Shown: one piece after another, positions 1 through 7,570 of the stretch | Position numbering within the stretch: position 1 is the stretch's first letter | How the letters are laid out: the number at the start of each line of letters is the position of its first letter | Origin: a virus | IMG/VR virus record: IMGVR_UViG_3300005264_000201 | Coordinates: 1-26,211 of that record | Reading direction: 5' to 3' (one strand) | DNA length: 26,211 nt | The notes under the pieces: generated by a model | Database searches by the model: none | The model's input: the letters and a program-made list of their open reading frames with translations, nothing else | What the model was told of the DNA's origin: nothing | Translations under genes and position numbers: made by a program

Positions 1-2
1 AG

Positions 3-311
3 GATTTAGCTGACAGCAAAGTTGCGGAATCTCTCTATCATAGAGCCATGGGATATAAGACTAAAGAGGTTAAAATAGCTACAGAGCACGGAAAGATAAC
101 AGATACAAGAGAAGTTGATAAATATTACCCTCCAGATGCAACATCTATAATATTTTGGCTAAAAAACAGACAATCTAAAAAGTGGAGGGATAAGCAAGAT
201 GTTCAGCACACTACTATTAATCGAGAGGGTGAAGAGGCAACAATTAACTATTCAAGTCTATCAACAGAAGTATTGCAGGCAATAGTTGAAGCTACCACCA
301 ATAAATCTTAA
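3..311 (+). CDS. terS: Terminase small subunit, C-terminal part (cut by window edge)
   Basis: The reading frame is open from base 3, so the first ATG (position 48) is probably an internal methionine and the gene starts before the window. The visible part contains an A/S-x-LYHRAxGY stretch followed by a TREVDKYYPPDATSIIFWLKNR region and a KWRDK motif, typical of the C-terminal half of phage small terminase proteins that recognise the packaging site and pass DNA to the large subunit. It overlaps the large terminase gene by 26 bases, the usual arrangement. The N-terminal DNA-binding domain is not in the window. Confidence 0.8.
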   Translation, partial: DLADSKVAESLYHRAMGYKTKEVKIATEHGKITDTREVDKYYPPDATSIIFWLKNRQSKKWRDKQDVQHTTINREGEEATINYSSLSTEVLQAIVEATTNKS

Positions 312-1761
312 AGAAGTTCAAAAAGAATTAGCAAGAAGAACTCAACTACAATTCACTAAATATACTATGCCTAAAAATAAGGATGGATCTAGTCGTTTCT
401 TTAGTGGGCAGTTTCATGAAGCTTACTATTCAATTCTAGATAAGTTCTATGAGGGTGAGATTAAAAAGTTAATGATAACCATACCTCCACAACATGGGAA
501 GAGTGAGGGGTCTACAAGGCGATTGCCTGCAAGGCTATTAGGTAAAGATAATAGTTTGAAAATAGCCATTACTTCCTATGCCTCTACACAGGCTAGACGG
601 TTTGGTAGAGACGTAACTAGAATAATAGATAGCCCTGAATATATAGGACTGTATAATGATGCAAGATTGTCTAAATCTAAGAACCATGATTTACAGAGTG
701 ATGCAATCCGAACAAGTGAAGAGTTTGAAATCATAGATAAACAAGGGCTTGCGACCGATGGGAATGTTAAACTTGTAGGTCGGGAAACCTCTTTAACTGG
801 GAATACTGTTGATGTTTTAGTCATAGACGATTTATATAAAAATGCGTCCGAAGGGAACTCTCCTACTATTAGGCAGAACTGTATTGATTGGTATAATACT
901 ACTGCAGAATCACGACTTCATAATGATAGTCAGCAACTTATTGTCTTTACTCGATGGCATGAAGAAGATCTAATCGGTTACTTAGAATCCAAAGAAGAGG
1001 TAAGAATCTTAAATAGTATTTCAGAAATTGATCCCGAATACGATGGTTGGTATAAGATAAATTACGAAGCTATCAAAACAGGAGAGCCTACAGATCTTGA
1101 TCCTAGATTACCTGGAGAACCTTTATGGCCAGAAAGACATTCACTCCAGAAACTGTTGAAAACTAAGGCTAGGGATATTGAAACTTTTGAATGTCTCTAC
1201 CAAGGAAACCCAGAGAGTACAGAAGGTTATCTTTACAAAGGATTCAATACTTATCACTCATTGCCAGAACATAATGGAATCTACAACTATACAGATACAG
1301 CAGATACAGGGAAAGATTATCTATGTTCAGTTAATTATGCTATCGGACAGGATGGTTTTTTTTATGTAGTAGATATACTTTATACGCAAGAGCCTATGGA
1401 ATTCACCGAACAATGGACCATAGATCTTCTCAACAGGCATGAAGTTAGTAGAGCAGATATAGAATCTAATAATGGTGGTAGAGGTTTTGCTAGAGTGGTT
1501 CAAACTGGTGCAGTTCATACTGTAGTAGAATGGTTTACACAAGGTGGGAATAAAGAAAGTAGGATTTTCACTAATAGTGCAATGCTTCAAGAAAAATTAA
1601 GGTTCCCTAGTGATTGGGCTAGTAGATGGCCTATATTCTATAAACACCTTACAAGATTTAAAAAACTGTTTAAAGCAAATGACCATGACGATGCACCAGA
1701 TACTTTAACAGGGATTATTGAAGTGAATATGACAGGAGCTTCTATTCTGGATGCCTTATAG
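286..1761 (+). CDS. terL: Terminase large subunit (ATPase and nuclease)
   Basis: This is the DNA-packaging motor that docks on the portal, hydrolyses ATP and cuts concatemeric DNA. The 491-residue protein has a Walker A-like PPQHGKSE at about 67-74, a Walker B VDVLVIDD at about 175-182 followed by the coupling motif FTRWHEEDL at about 221-229, and a C-terminal RNase H-like nuclease whose acidic residues are visible as D337/D340, E393 and D468-D472. Length is normal for the family. The start is TTG at 286, inside the end of the small terminase gene, and fits translational coupling. The ATPase and nuclease domains both look intact, so this gene should be functional. Confidence 0.95.
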   Translation: MKLPPINLKEVQKELARRTQLQFTKYTMPKNKDGSSRFFSGQFHEAYYSILDKFYEGEIKKLMITIPPQHGKSEGSTRRLPARLLGKDNSLKIAITSYASTQARRFGRDVTRIIDSPEYIGLYNDARLSKSKNHDLQSDAIRTSEEFEIIDKQGLATDGNVKLVGRETSLTGNTVDVLVIDDLYKNASEGNSPTIRQNCIDWYNTTAESRLHNDSQQLIVFTRWHEEDLIGYLESKEEVRILNSISEIDPEYDGWYKINYEAIKTGEPTDLDPRLPGEPLWPERHSLQKLLKTKARDIETFECLYQGNPESTEGYLYKGFNTYHSLPEHNGIYNYTDTADTGKDYLCSVNYAIGQDGFFYVVDILYTQEPMEFTEQWTIDLLNRHEVSRADIESNNGGRGFARVVQTGAVHTVVEWFTQGGNKESRIFTNSAMLQEKLRFPSDWASRWPIFYKHLTRFKKLFKANDHDDAPDTLTGIIEVNMTGASILDAL

Positions 1762-1766
1762 GAAAC

Positions 1767-1795
1767 TTTACTGATATTAAATTAAGCTATATAAT
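1767..1795 (+). promoter_or_regulatory. Putative sigma70-like promoter before the portal gene
   Basis: TTTACT (1767-1772), a 17-base spacer and a perfect TATAAT (1790-1795) lie in the 52-base gap between terminase and portal. The portal gene itself has a good ribosome site (GAGGGG) further down. This is inferred from consensus match only. Confidence 0.5.
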
Positions 1796-1813
1796 AAGAA
1801 AAAAGAGGGGATT

Positions 1814-3193
1814 ATGAGCCGAAGAAGAAGAAAAAGACCTAATAGTAACCAGAATACCCAGAGAAGAGAGAACGGACTTGCGGATGTATCTGCTGGACTA
1901 GGGGCTTTAAATTCAATGACAGGTGGTAGTTTCCTATCTAGTTACAACACGCAAGCATTTAGTAACAACTATTCCCTTATCACGTTAAACAGAATTATAT
2001 TGACATATATGTACACTGGAAATGGAATATTTCAGACAGCCATCCAACTGCCAATACAGGATGCAATTGGAAAAGGTGTTGAAATAGAATCAGGTGAATT
2101 AGATAATGATGATATTAATAAAGTTTATGAGTATTGGGAAGAAAAAGGAATATGGAATACTATTCTGGATTACATGACTTGGGTGCGACTCTTTGGAGGT
2201 GGTGCTTTACTGGTTAATACTAATCAAGATCCTAAAAAACCACTAAGCACTAAAAATTTAAGTAAAACAGACTTGGAATTTTACGATCTTGATAGATGGC
2301 AATTAGACATCAATATAGGAGTAGATGAAGAGTTTAATAATTATTTATCTTCTGGAGATGAAAACGATTATATAATGTTGAACGGTCAACAGATACATGA
2401 AAGTAGATTCTTAAAAGGTAAAGGGAAGAAAGCTCCGCATTATGTTCGTAGACAACTCAGAGGTTGGGGAATGTCTGAGGGTGAAAGAATGATCCGAGAA
2501 CTTAATATGTACTTGAAAACCCAAGATGCAACATTTGAACTTATAGACGAAGCAAAAGTAGACGTATATAAAATTGATGGACTAGCTACTAAGTTAATGC
2601 AAAGAGGTGGAACATCTTCTATTACAAGCAGAATACAAACAGCAAATGAAATTAAGAATTATGTAAACGCAATAGTGCTAGATGCTAAAGAGGATTACCA
2701 GCAAAAGACCATGACATTCTCCGGACTATCTGACATTATGGATCAGAATAGAAAAGGAGTAGCTGCAGCATTAAGGATTCCGGAAAATAAACTCTTTGGG
2801 CAATCTGCAGCCGGCTTTGGTGGAGGGGAAGATTCCCTGGAGAATTATAACTCTATGGTAGAATCAGAAATTAGAGCTCAACTTAGACCAGTAATCAGAA
2901 AACTGTTGAAAATTACAATGTCTCATTTATTTGGTTACGAACCAGAGTTCAAGTTTAAATTCCCTTCACTAAGGGAAATGTCGCCCGAACAGGAACAAAG
3001 TGTAAAGAATAGTGAATACAATAGATTTACTGGAATGTATGATAGAGGACTTATAACTGCAGAAGAATATATGGAAATGTCTCGAAAAGTTGGAATAGTC
3101 CAGATTGAAACCAAAACAGAAAAAGGTCTTAACCCAAATCCAGAACCTCCAGAACCATCAGCACAAGCAGAACAAAATGGATTCAACATCTAA
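1814..3193 (+). CDS. Portal protein (DUF1073 family)
   Basis: This 459-residue protein forms the dodecameric ring at the head vertex through which DNA enters and leaves. It sits directly after the large terminase and before a MuF-like gene, the standard position. Family-type features are the segment NRIILTYMYTGNGIFQTA near 60, the W-x-RLFGGGALLV region near 123-135 and the AALRIPENKLFGQSAAGF motif around 315-332, followed by ENYNSMVESEIR. The C-terminus ends in a proline-rich tail. The start ATG has a GAGGGG ribosome site. Databases sometimes label this family after the anti-CBASS protein Acb1, but no phosphodiesterase H-x-T pair is evident here, so portal is the right call. Confidence 0.88.
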   Translation: MSRRRRKRPNSNQNTQRRENGLADVSAGLGALNSMTGGSFLSSYNTQAFSNNYSLITLNRIILTYMYTGNGIFQTAIQLPIQDAIGKGVEIESGELDNDDINKVYEYWEEKGIWNTILDYMTWVRLFGGGALLVNTNQDPKKPLSTKNLSKTDLEFYDLDRWQLDINIGVDEEFNNYLSSGDENDYIMLNGQQIHESRFLKGKGKKAPHYVRRQLRGWGMSEGERMIRELNMYLKTQDATFELIDEAKVDVYKIDGLATKLMQRGGTSSITSRIQTANEIKNYVNAIVLDAKEDYQQKTMTFSGLSDIMDQNRKGVAAALRIPENKLFGQSAAGFGGGEDSLENYNSMVESEIRAQLRPVIRKLLKITMSHLFGYEPEFKFKFPSLREMSPEQEQSVKNSEYNRFTGMYDRGLITAEEYMEMSRKVGIVQIETKTEKGLNPNPEPPEPSAQAEQNGFNI

Positions 3194-4107
3194 TGTTAAA
3201 TATGAAAGATATCTACTACAAAGATATAGAAGATGAAATAAATAACTATTTCTATCAATTATACTATGCAGAGATATTCGAGATCCTAAAAGAAGATAAA
3301 GATCTTAGATTAAATTCTAAAAGTTATCTTCTTACTGCTATTAGAACAGGTAAGGTCCACTACACCAACGCAACATTTACCGGAACATTTAATGCTAAGA
3401 TCTCGAAAGAACTAAGAGAGTTTGCAAAGTATGACAGTAAACATAATTTATGGAGAGGCATAGCACCACCGGAGATCAAAGCAGCTGCAATTGTTGCAAG
3501 ATCTAAAGGTGAAACACTAAACCAACGAATTAAGGCAGCAATAGAGAAAATACCAGCAAAAGTTGCTGCAATGGTTGATAAGTTCAAATATTCTATAAAG
3601 CCAACTATGGAAGAGATATCTAAACAGGCAGATAAAGAATTAAACAGTATTGGTATTACTGCAGAACTTACTCCTAGCTTATCTAAAAGACTTACAGAAA
3701 ACTATACAAATAACCAAAACAAAAATATTAAAAACTGGTCAGAGAAGGAAACAGAACGTCTAAGAGCCATAATTGAAAAGAATACATTGTCTGGCTTCAA
3801 CAGAAATGAACTTAAAGATCTTATTCAGAATGAATTTGGAGTGACTAAAAATAAGGCTGCGTTCCTTGCAAGGCAGGAAACTTCACTGTTTTTGGTGGAA
3901 ATAAGAGATAATAGGTATCAAGATGCTGGAATTACTAAATGGAAATGGTCTACTTCTCATGATATTAGAGTAAGAGATGAACATAATAAATTAAACGGAA
4001 AGATTTTTACCTACTCTTCCCCTCCAATAATCGACCAAAGAACTGGAGAAAGAGGACTCCCCGGGCAAGCTTATGGGTGTAGATGCCAACTAATACCAGT
4101 TATTTAG
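3193..4107 (+). CDS. Phage head morphogenesis protein (Mu gpF / SPP1 gp7-like)
   Basis: This 304-residue minor head protein is probably packed near the portal and ejected or needed for capsid maturation. The C-terminal 120 residues match the MuF domain: FGVTKNKAAFLARQET, then the KWKWSTSHDIRVRDEHNKLNGK region, then GLPGQAYGCRCQLIPVI with the paired cysteines typical of this domain. The N-terminal part is lysine-rich and helical. The gene overlaps the portal stop by one base (TAATG), which supports the start at 3193, although a second in-frame ATG lies three codons later. Confidence 0.85.
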   Translation: MLNMKDIYYKDIEDEINNYFYQLYYAEIFEILKEDKDLRLNSKSYLLTAIRTGKVHYTNATFTGTFNAKISKELREFAKYDSKHNLWRGIAPPEIKAAAIVARSKGETLNQRIKAAIEKIPAKVAAMVDKFKYSIKPTMEEISKQADKELNSIGITAELTPSLSKRLTENYTNNQNKNIKNWSEKETERLRAIIEKNTLSGFNRNELKDLIQNEFGVTKNKAAFLARQETSLFLVEIRDNRYQDAGITKWKWSTSHDIRVRDEHNKLNGKIFTYSSPPIIDQRTGERGLPGQAYGCRCQLIPVI

Positions 4108-4115
4108 TTACTTGT

Positions 4116-4144
4116 TTGACAATCGTTTCCTCTAGGTTTATTAT
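4116..4144 (+). promoter_or_regulatory. Near-consensus promoter, possibly giving a leaderless mRNA
   Basis: A perfect TTGACA (4116-4121), exactly 17 bases of spacer and TATTAT (4139-4144) lie in the 43-base gap between the MuF gene and the protease gene. Transcription would be expected to begin about 7 bases after the -10 box, which is at or next to the ATG at 4151. No Shine-Dalgarno sequence is visible before that ATG. Confidence 0.6.
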
Positions 4145-4150
4145 ATTTTT

Positions 4151-5155
4151 ATGAATCTAAGAAAAAATGCCGTGCCTAAATCATACACAGCTTATTTTAT
4201 TGAACCAGGATTAGCAGACTATACCACGGAAGGAATCGGGGTTGTTCTCGTACAGAAAGATGTACTTGATCGAATGATGTCGACTTTTGTAGGGATGCCT
4301 GTTGTTAACTTTGAACATACTGACAAAGAACCAAGTGAATTGTTCAATATGTCAGATGATGAAAAGGGCGAAATAGCAGATGGAGTAGTTTCTTCATGTG
4401 GTTACGATGAAAAGAGTGGTTGGTATTATGCACAGATGATGATCTGGGATAAGGAAACACAACAAAATATTGATAAGAACGGTTATTCCGTTTCTTGTGC
4501 TTATGATGTTTTAAAAACAGACACTACAGGTGGAACAATCCATAATGTACCTTACGATGAAGAGGTAACTGATGGAACTTATGTCCACATGGCAGTAGTA
4601 CCTAATCCGAGATATGAAAAAGCTTGGATTATTAAGAATAGTAAATCACAGGAGGGAAGTGTGAAAATTAAATTATTTAGGAAAAAGCCTCTACAAAATG
4701 AAGCTCCTAAACCAGAGCCAGAAGTAGAAGAGGAAATTGTAGAAAATGCCGAATCTGGTGTTATTGAGTTAGCAGATGGAACACAAATTCCTCTTGCAGA
4801 AGCTATTGAATTATTCAAAGCAAAAAAAGCAGAAGAATTAGACAATGCTGGTGAAGTCTTATCCGAAGAAGATGAAATTGAAATCGATGGTGAAAAAGTC
4901 TCTGTAAAAGAACTTATGGCAGCTTGTAAGCAGAGCCCTGTCGAAAATGCAGAACCAGTGCAGGATGTTGTGGCTGAGGATGTAGTTGATGAAACAAGAC
5001 AAAACTCAACTCCAAGTAGAAAAGTTAATAAGGTTGTTAAAAACTCTGCAAAAAGAGATGAAACACCTATTGAAAGAAAATTAAATACTGTCTCTAGTAG
5101 GTTAGATCGAGGTAAAAGTCGATATGGTTCTAAAGTAGAACAGGGAGGAAAATAA
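4151..5155 (+). CDS. Prohead protease fused to scaffold (DUF2213)
   Basis: The N-terminal 165 residues are a DUF2213-type prohead protease: NFEHTD with H56, NGYSVSCAYDV with candidate nucleophile S113 or S115, and H-x-AVVPNPRYEKAW with H146, compatible with a Ser/His catalytic set. From about residue 171 the protein becomes acidic and low in complexity (proline/glutamate-rich, then helical), as expected of a scaffold core that is digested during capsid maturation. Two weakly repeated blocks (I-E-L-A-D-G-T-x-I-P-L near 205 and E-I-D-G-E-K-V-S-V near 240) occur in this half. The position before the cement and capsid genes fits. The exact catalytic residues are inferred from motif context. Confidence 0.82.
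   Translation: MNLRKNAVPKSYTAYFIEPGLADYTTEGIGVVLVQKDVLDRMMSTFVGMPVVNFEHTDKEPSELFNMSDDEKGEIADGVVSSCGYDEKSGWYYAQMMIWDKETQQNIDKNGYSVSCAYDVLKTDTTGGTIHNVPYDEEVTDGTYVHMAVVPNPRYEKAWIIKNSKSQEGSVKIKLFRKKPLQNEAPKPEPEVEEEIVENAESGVIELADGTQIPLAEAIELFKAKKAEELDNAGEVLSEEDEIEIDGEKVSVKELMAACKQSPVENAEPVQDVVAEDVVDETRQNSTPSRKVNKVVKNSAKRDETPIERKLNTVSSRLDRGKSRYGSKVEQGGK
4661..5155 (+). CDS. Probable nested scaffold protein from an internal in-frame start
   Basis: Inside the protease gene, at residue 171, there is a GTG codon in the same frame preceded by a perfect AGGAGG (4650-4655) with a 5-base gap. Starting there would give a 164-residue acidic, helical protein equal to the C-terminal scaffold half only. This is the arrangement known for lambda C/Nu3 and Mu I/Z, where the scaffold is made separately from the same frame as the protease. 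The sequence shows the site and the domain boundary; actual use of this start is inferred. Confidence 0.55.
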   Translation: MKIKLFRKKPLQNEAPKPEPEVEEEIVENAESGVIELADGTQIPLAEAIELFKAKKAEELDNAGEVLSEEDEIEIDGEKVSVKELMAACKQSPVENAEPVQDVVAEDVVDETRQNSTPSRKVNKVVKNSAKRDETPIERKLNTVSSRLDRGKSRYGSKVEQGGK

Positions 5156-5616
5156 TGCAAAACTTAAATCAATTTGGTCTTAATACCGAAATAGGGCAAT
5201 TAGACCTGCAAGCAAATGGTAGTCCTGCTGTTTTCACTTGTAAATTGTCACCTTCTTATGCTGGTGGTGGTGTTGTTCCGGGAGAAGGTGTTGATCTAGT
5301 AGATCTTGCTGCATCCGACATTAAAGGTATCAATCCTATTGTTGGAGTAAGGGCATTGACTACTACAGCTATTTTTGGTGTTAAAATATCTAATACTAAA
5401 TCAAATACATCTGCGAAAGGTGACATTGTTCAAATAGCCGGTCCTGGTTCTGTTATCTGGTTAAACTCAAATGCAGCAATAGTTAGAGGTGCAAGTGTAG
5501 AATTAGTTCTTGCAACTCCTGGTAATGTAGTAACACGATCAACTGGGACTACATTAGGTCGAGCATTAGACAAAGCAAGTGCAGCTGATGAACTTATTAG
5601 AGTTCTTATAGCGTAG
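5155..5616 (+). CDS. Capsid cement/decoration protein (DUF2190-like)
   Basis: A 153-residue protein placed between the protease-scaffold and major capsid genes, the usual place for a head decoration or cement protein that stabilises the expanded capsid. The sequence is rich in G, A, V and T with short beta-type segments (GINPIVGVRALTTTAIFGVKI, GDIVQIAGPGSVIWLNS, VRGASVELV) ending in GRALDKASAADELIRVLI, typical of small beta-barrel cement proteins. Its ATG overlaps the stop of the previous gene by one base (TAATG). Assignment rests on composition, size and position rather than a diagnostic motif. Confidence 0.6.
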   Translation: MQNLNQFGLNTEIGQLDLQANGSPAVFTCKLSPSYAGGGVVPGEGVDLVDLAASDIKGINPIVGVRALTTTAIFGVKISNTKSNTSAKGDIVQIAGPGSVIWLNSNAAIVRGASVELVLATPGNVVTRSTGTTLGRALDKASAADELIRVLIA

Positions 5617-5625
5617 GGGAGATAG

Positions 5626-6054
5626 ATGAAAAAATCAAAGTTTATAGGCCAAAGATTAACAAACAGTGCTGGACTAAACCTTCCTAGTTTTGTTTCTGAT
5701 GGTAGACGATTATTAAATTCAAATGGAGATATCGATCCTCAAAGTGCTGGTTACCAGTATATAATTGATACGTTATCTTATATAAGATCAAATGTAATTG
5801 AACAGAAATTCTATGAGATTGCAATAGCAGACTTTATCCCTGTTGATGTGGGCGAAGGTGCATGGATGGAAGATATTATCCAGAATGTAACTTACTCAAC
5901 TGGTGGTAGTTTCTTTGAAGGTGATATTGATACTCAAACTGAGACTAATAGAATTGCACAAGTTGGTGCTGGATTAGATAAAATCTCAATGGCAGTTAAG
6001 ACTTGGGCTAAAGGTACCGCATCCAGACCAGACAATCACAGGTCTACTGAATGA
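5626..6054 (+). CDS. Major capsid protein (DUF2184), N-terminal fragment of a broken gene
   Basis: This frame encodes the start of a HK97-fold major capsid protein of the DUF2184 type: residues 1-131 match the family up to the conserved AVKTWAKG segment. Directly afterwards the frame reads unrelated residues and stops at TGA. The family normally continues here with about 50 residues before a ...GLLNDP... motif; that motif appears in the next frame from 6002. The gene therefore seems to have lost an internal piece of about 150 bases and shifted frame. A ribosome site (GGGGAGAT) precedes the ATG. Whether this is a true mutation or a sequence artefact cannot be decided here. Confidence 0.75.
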   Translation: MKKSKFIGQRLTNSAGLNLPSFVSDGRRLLNSNGDIDPQSAGYQYIIDTLSYIRSNVIEQKFYEIAIADFIPVDVGEGAWMEDIIQNVTYSTGGSFFEGDIDTQTETNRIAQVGAGLDKISMAVKTWAKGTASRPDNHRSTE

Positions 6055-6094
6055 TCCGGAAGTAACTATCAATACAACACTTATTGGTAAATCT

Positions 6095-6556
6095 TTGAGC
6101 TCAATGAGTTCTACCGAGTTTACAGCATTTGTTGCAGGGTTATTACCAGCGTATTTTGCTAACAGTAATGATACTGCTTTGCCAGATACATTTGTTATTC
6201 CTAACAGTGACTATCTTGGTCTTGGTGTTCCTTATTCTGAAAGTTTCCCTAACATTTCTAAGTTACAGTATATGTTAGATTTCTTACAGAAAATGACAGG
6301 TAATGCTAATTTCCAGATCCTTGGTCTATCTTATGCTCAAAGCAATAGAAACACAGATCGTGGAGTAGGTAAGAATAGATATACTCTTTATAAAAATGAT
6401 GCAGAAACAATGAAGATGGCAATTCCTGTTGACTTCACAATGTTAGAAGCTGATACAACTAACAAGATTAACTGGCAACAACCAGCATACGGTCAATATT
6501 CCGGTGTTTTAGTTAGTAGAAAAAGAGAAGTATTATACTTAGATGAAACAGCCTAA
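6095..6556 (+). CDS. Major capsid protein (DUF2184), C-terminal fragment
   Basis: The second half of the broken capsid gene. Family-like coding in this frame starts well before the ATG at 6095: from 6002 it reads LGLK...DQTITGLLNDPEVTINTTLIGKS, the normal middle of a DUF2184 protein, and ends with a typical LVSRKREVLYLDETA. The ATG at 6095 has no ribosome site and is most likely an internal methionine. Together with the 5626-6054 fragment this gives about 310 codons, somewhat short for the family because of the missing internal piece. A terminator follows, as expected after a highly expressed capsid gene. Confidence 0.75.
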   Translation: MSSMSSTEFTAFVAGLLPAYFANSNDTALPDTFVIPNSDYLGLGVPYSESFPNISKLQYMLDFLQKMTGNANFQILGLSYAQSNRNTDRGVGKNRYTLYKNDAETMKMAIPVDFTMLEADTTNKINWQQPAYGQYSGVLVSRKREVLYLDETA

Positions 6557-6575
6557 CAGGTAGTTTTGATTAAAT

Positions 6576-6603
6576 AAAGGGAAGGTTTAAGGATCTTCCC
6601 TTT
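6576..6603 (+). terminator. Rho-independent terminator after the capsid gene
   Basis: Perfect 9-bp stem AAAGGGAAG / CTTCCCTTT (6576-6584 and 6595-6603) with a 10-base loop, with four T residues at 6601-6604. It lies 20 bases after the capsid stop and before the ribosome site of the next gene. Confidence 0.75.
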
Positions 6604-6624
6604 TGCTTATTCTGGGAGGAATCT

Positions 6625-6954
6625 ATGGCAAAAGCAGTAAGAGTGAATTTATACAATAAAGGTAGAAGAACATGGCCACTAATTGATGATGGTAAAGATA
6701 TTGAATTAATGCCCGGTAAAAGTATTGAAATAGATAAGACATTAGCTGATAAAATGATTAAGAATTATCCTAATGATTTTATCTTAGGAAACAAGCCAGT
6801 AATAGAAGATTCTGCAAAAGTTAAGGCTTTTAAAAAAGAAATAGAAACTTTAACAAAAACACTTGGAGAGAGAGATGCAGAAATAGAAGGATTAACAAAG
6901 CAAATTGTTGAGTTAACTAATTCTACCATTACACCTTCAAAAGAGGCTAAATAA
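6625..6954 (+). CDS. Small head-region protein with C-terminal coiled coil
   Basis: I do not recognise a named family. The 109-residue protein has an N-terminal 55-residue compact domain (VNLYNKGRRTWPL..G..I.LMPGKSIEID...ADKMIKNY) and a C-terminal helical part rich in K, E and T (about 65-100) that looks like a coiled coil. The first part resembles the whole of the next gene product, so the two are probably diverged copies. The start has a strong GGGAGG site. The place between capsid and connector genes suggests a head or head-fibre accessory role; that is inference only. Confidence 0.7.
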   Translation: MAKAVRVNLYNKGRRTWPLIDDGKDIELMPGKSIEIDKTLADKMIKNYPNDFILGNKPVIEDSAKVKAFKKEIETLTKTLGERDAEIEGLTKQIVELTNSTITPSKEAK

Positions 6955-7151
6955 TGCCTAAAGTGTACAATACAGGGAAAAAACCTTTAATTTACAATAG
7001 AAACTTTGATGGAACTCAATGTATCCATCCCGGCAAGTTTTTAGTATTCGGAGAAGATGAATCAAAAAAACTGATAAAAAAGTTCGATAATGCCGTTTCA
7101 GAAGAGGAATGGATTAAATTAAAGAAAAAATCAGAAAAGAAGGTTAAATAA
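6954..7151 (+). CDS. Small protein related to the preceding gene product
   Basis: This 65-residue protein shares a pattern with the N-terminal half of its upstream neighbour: V-Y-N-x-G-K-x-P-L near the start, a central P-G-K, and a closing K-K-x-I-K-K-F-x-N segment, followed by a lysine-rich tail. Start and stop overlap both neighbours by one base (TAATG), so it is translated as part of the same unit. Function is unknown. Confidence 0.7.
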   Translation: MPKVYNTGKKPLIYNRNFDGTQCIHPGKFLVFGEDESKKLIKKFDNAVSEEEWIKLKKKSEKKVK

Positions 7152-7570
7152 TGTCTAAAATTACAGCTGTAGAATTCAAGGAACAATTTGATAGAGGACA
7201 ATTTACTTACGGTGAAACCTTACCAGCTGTAAGGGATAAAGATATTACAGGAGCAATCACTGAGGCTGAATTTACTTACAATGAAGATTTATACCCAGAT
7301 GAAGATACTTGTAAACTTGCTCTCAATTATTTAACTGCTCATTACTTAACCAATGATATAGAGGCTGCCAATTCTGGTGGTCAATCTGTATTTATTCAAG
7401 GATCAAGATCTGCAGATGGTATAAGTGAATCCTTAACTATTCCAGAATGGATGAATGAAGGAGATTATGCTTTTTATTCCACAACTTATTACGGACAGAA
7501 ATATTTAATGCTCTCAAAACCTTATATGGGCGGTGCTGTTTATGTTGTAAATGGTGCAACTACACCATGA
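7151..7570 (+). CDS. Head-tail connector / adaptor (DUF4054-like)
   Basis: The 139-residue protein begins VEFKEQFDRGQFTYGETLPAVRDKDITGAI and has a central LALNYLTAHYLTNDI helix, followed by a segment with S-E-S-L-T-I and YYGQKYLMLSKPYMGGAVYVVNG, the pattern of DUF4054 adaptors that dock under the portal. It is the first in a run of four connector-type genes between capsid and sheath, the expected order. The stop overlaps the next start by four bases (ATGA). Confidence 0.75.
   Translation: MSKITAVEFKEQFDRGQFTYGETLPAVRDKDITGAITEAEFTYNEDLYPDEDTCKLALNYLTAHYLTNDIEAANSGGQSVFIQGSRSADGISESLTIPEWMNEGDYAFYSTTYYGQKYLMLSKPYMGGAVYVVNGATTP

Noticed and set aside
1814-3193. Anti-CBASS (Acb1) function for the portal-family gene
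   Set aside because: The family name is misleading; position and motifs are those of a portal and no 2H-phosphodiesterase histidine motifs are visible.
4579-5160. 193-residue minus-strand reading frame
   Set aside because: It mirrors the low-complexity acidic scaffold coding on the plus strand, has serine-rich composition typical of such shadows and no ribosome site.
5626-6556. Intron, intein or programmed frameshift in the capsid gene
   Set aside because: Sequence is missing rather than inserted, there is no intron or intein motif, and the two frames meet in a short repeat with the family middle part absent.
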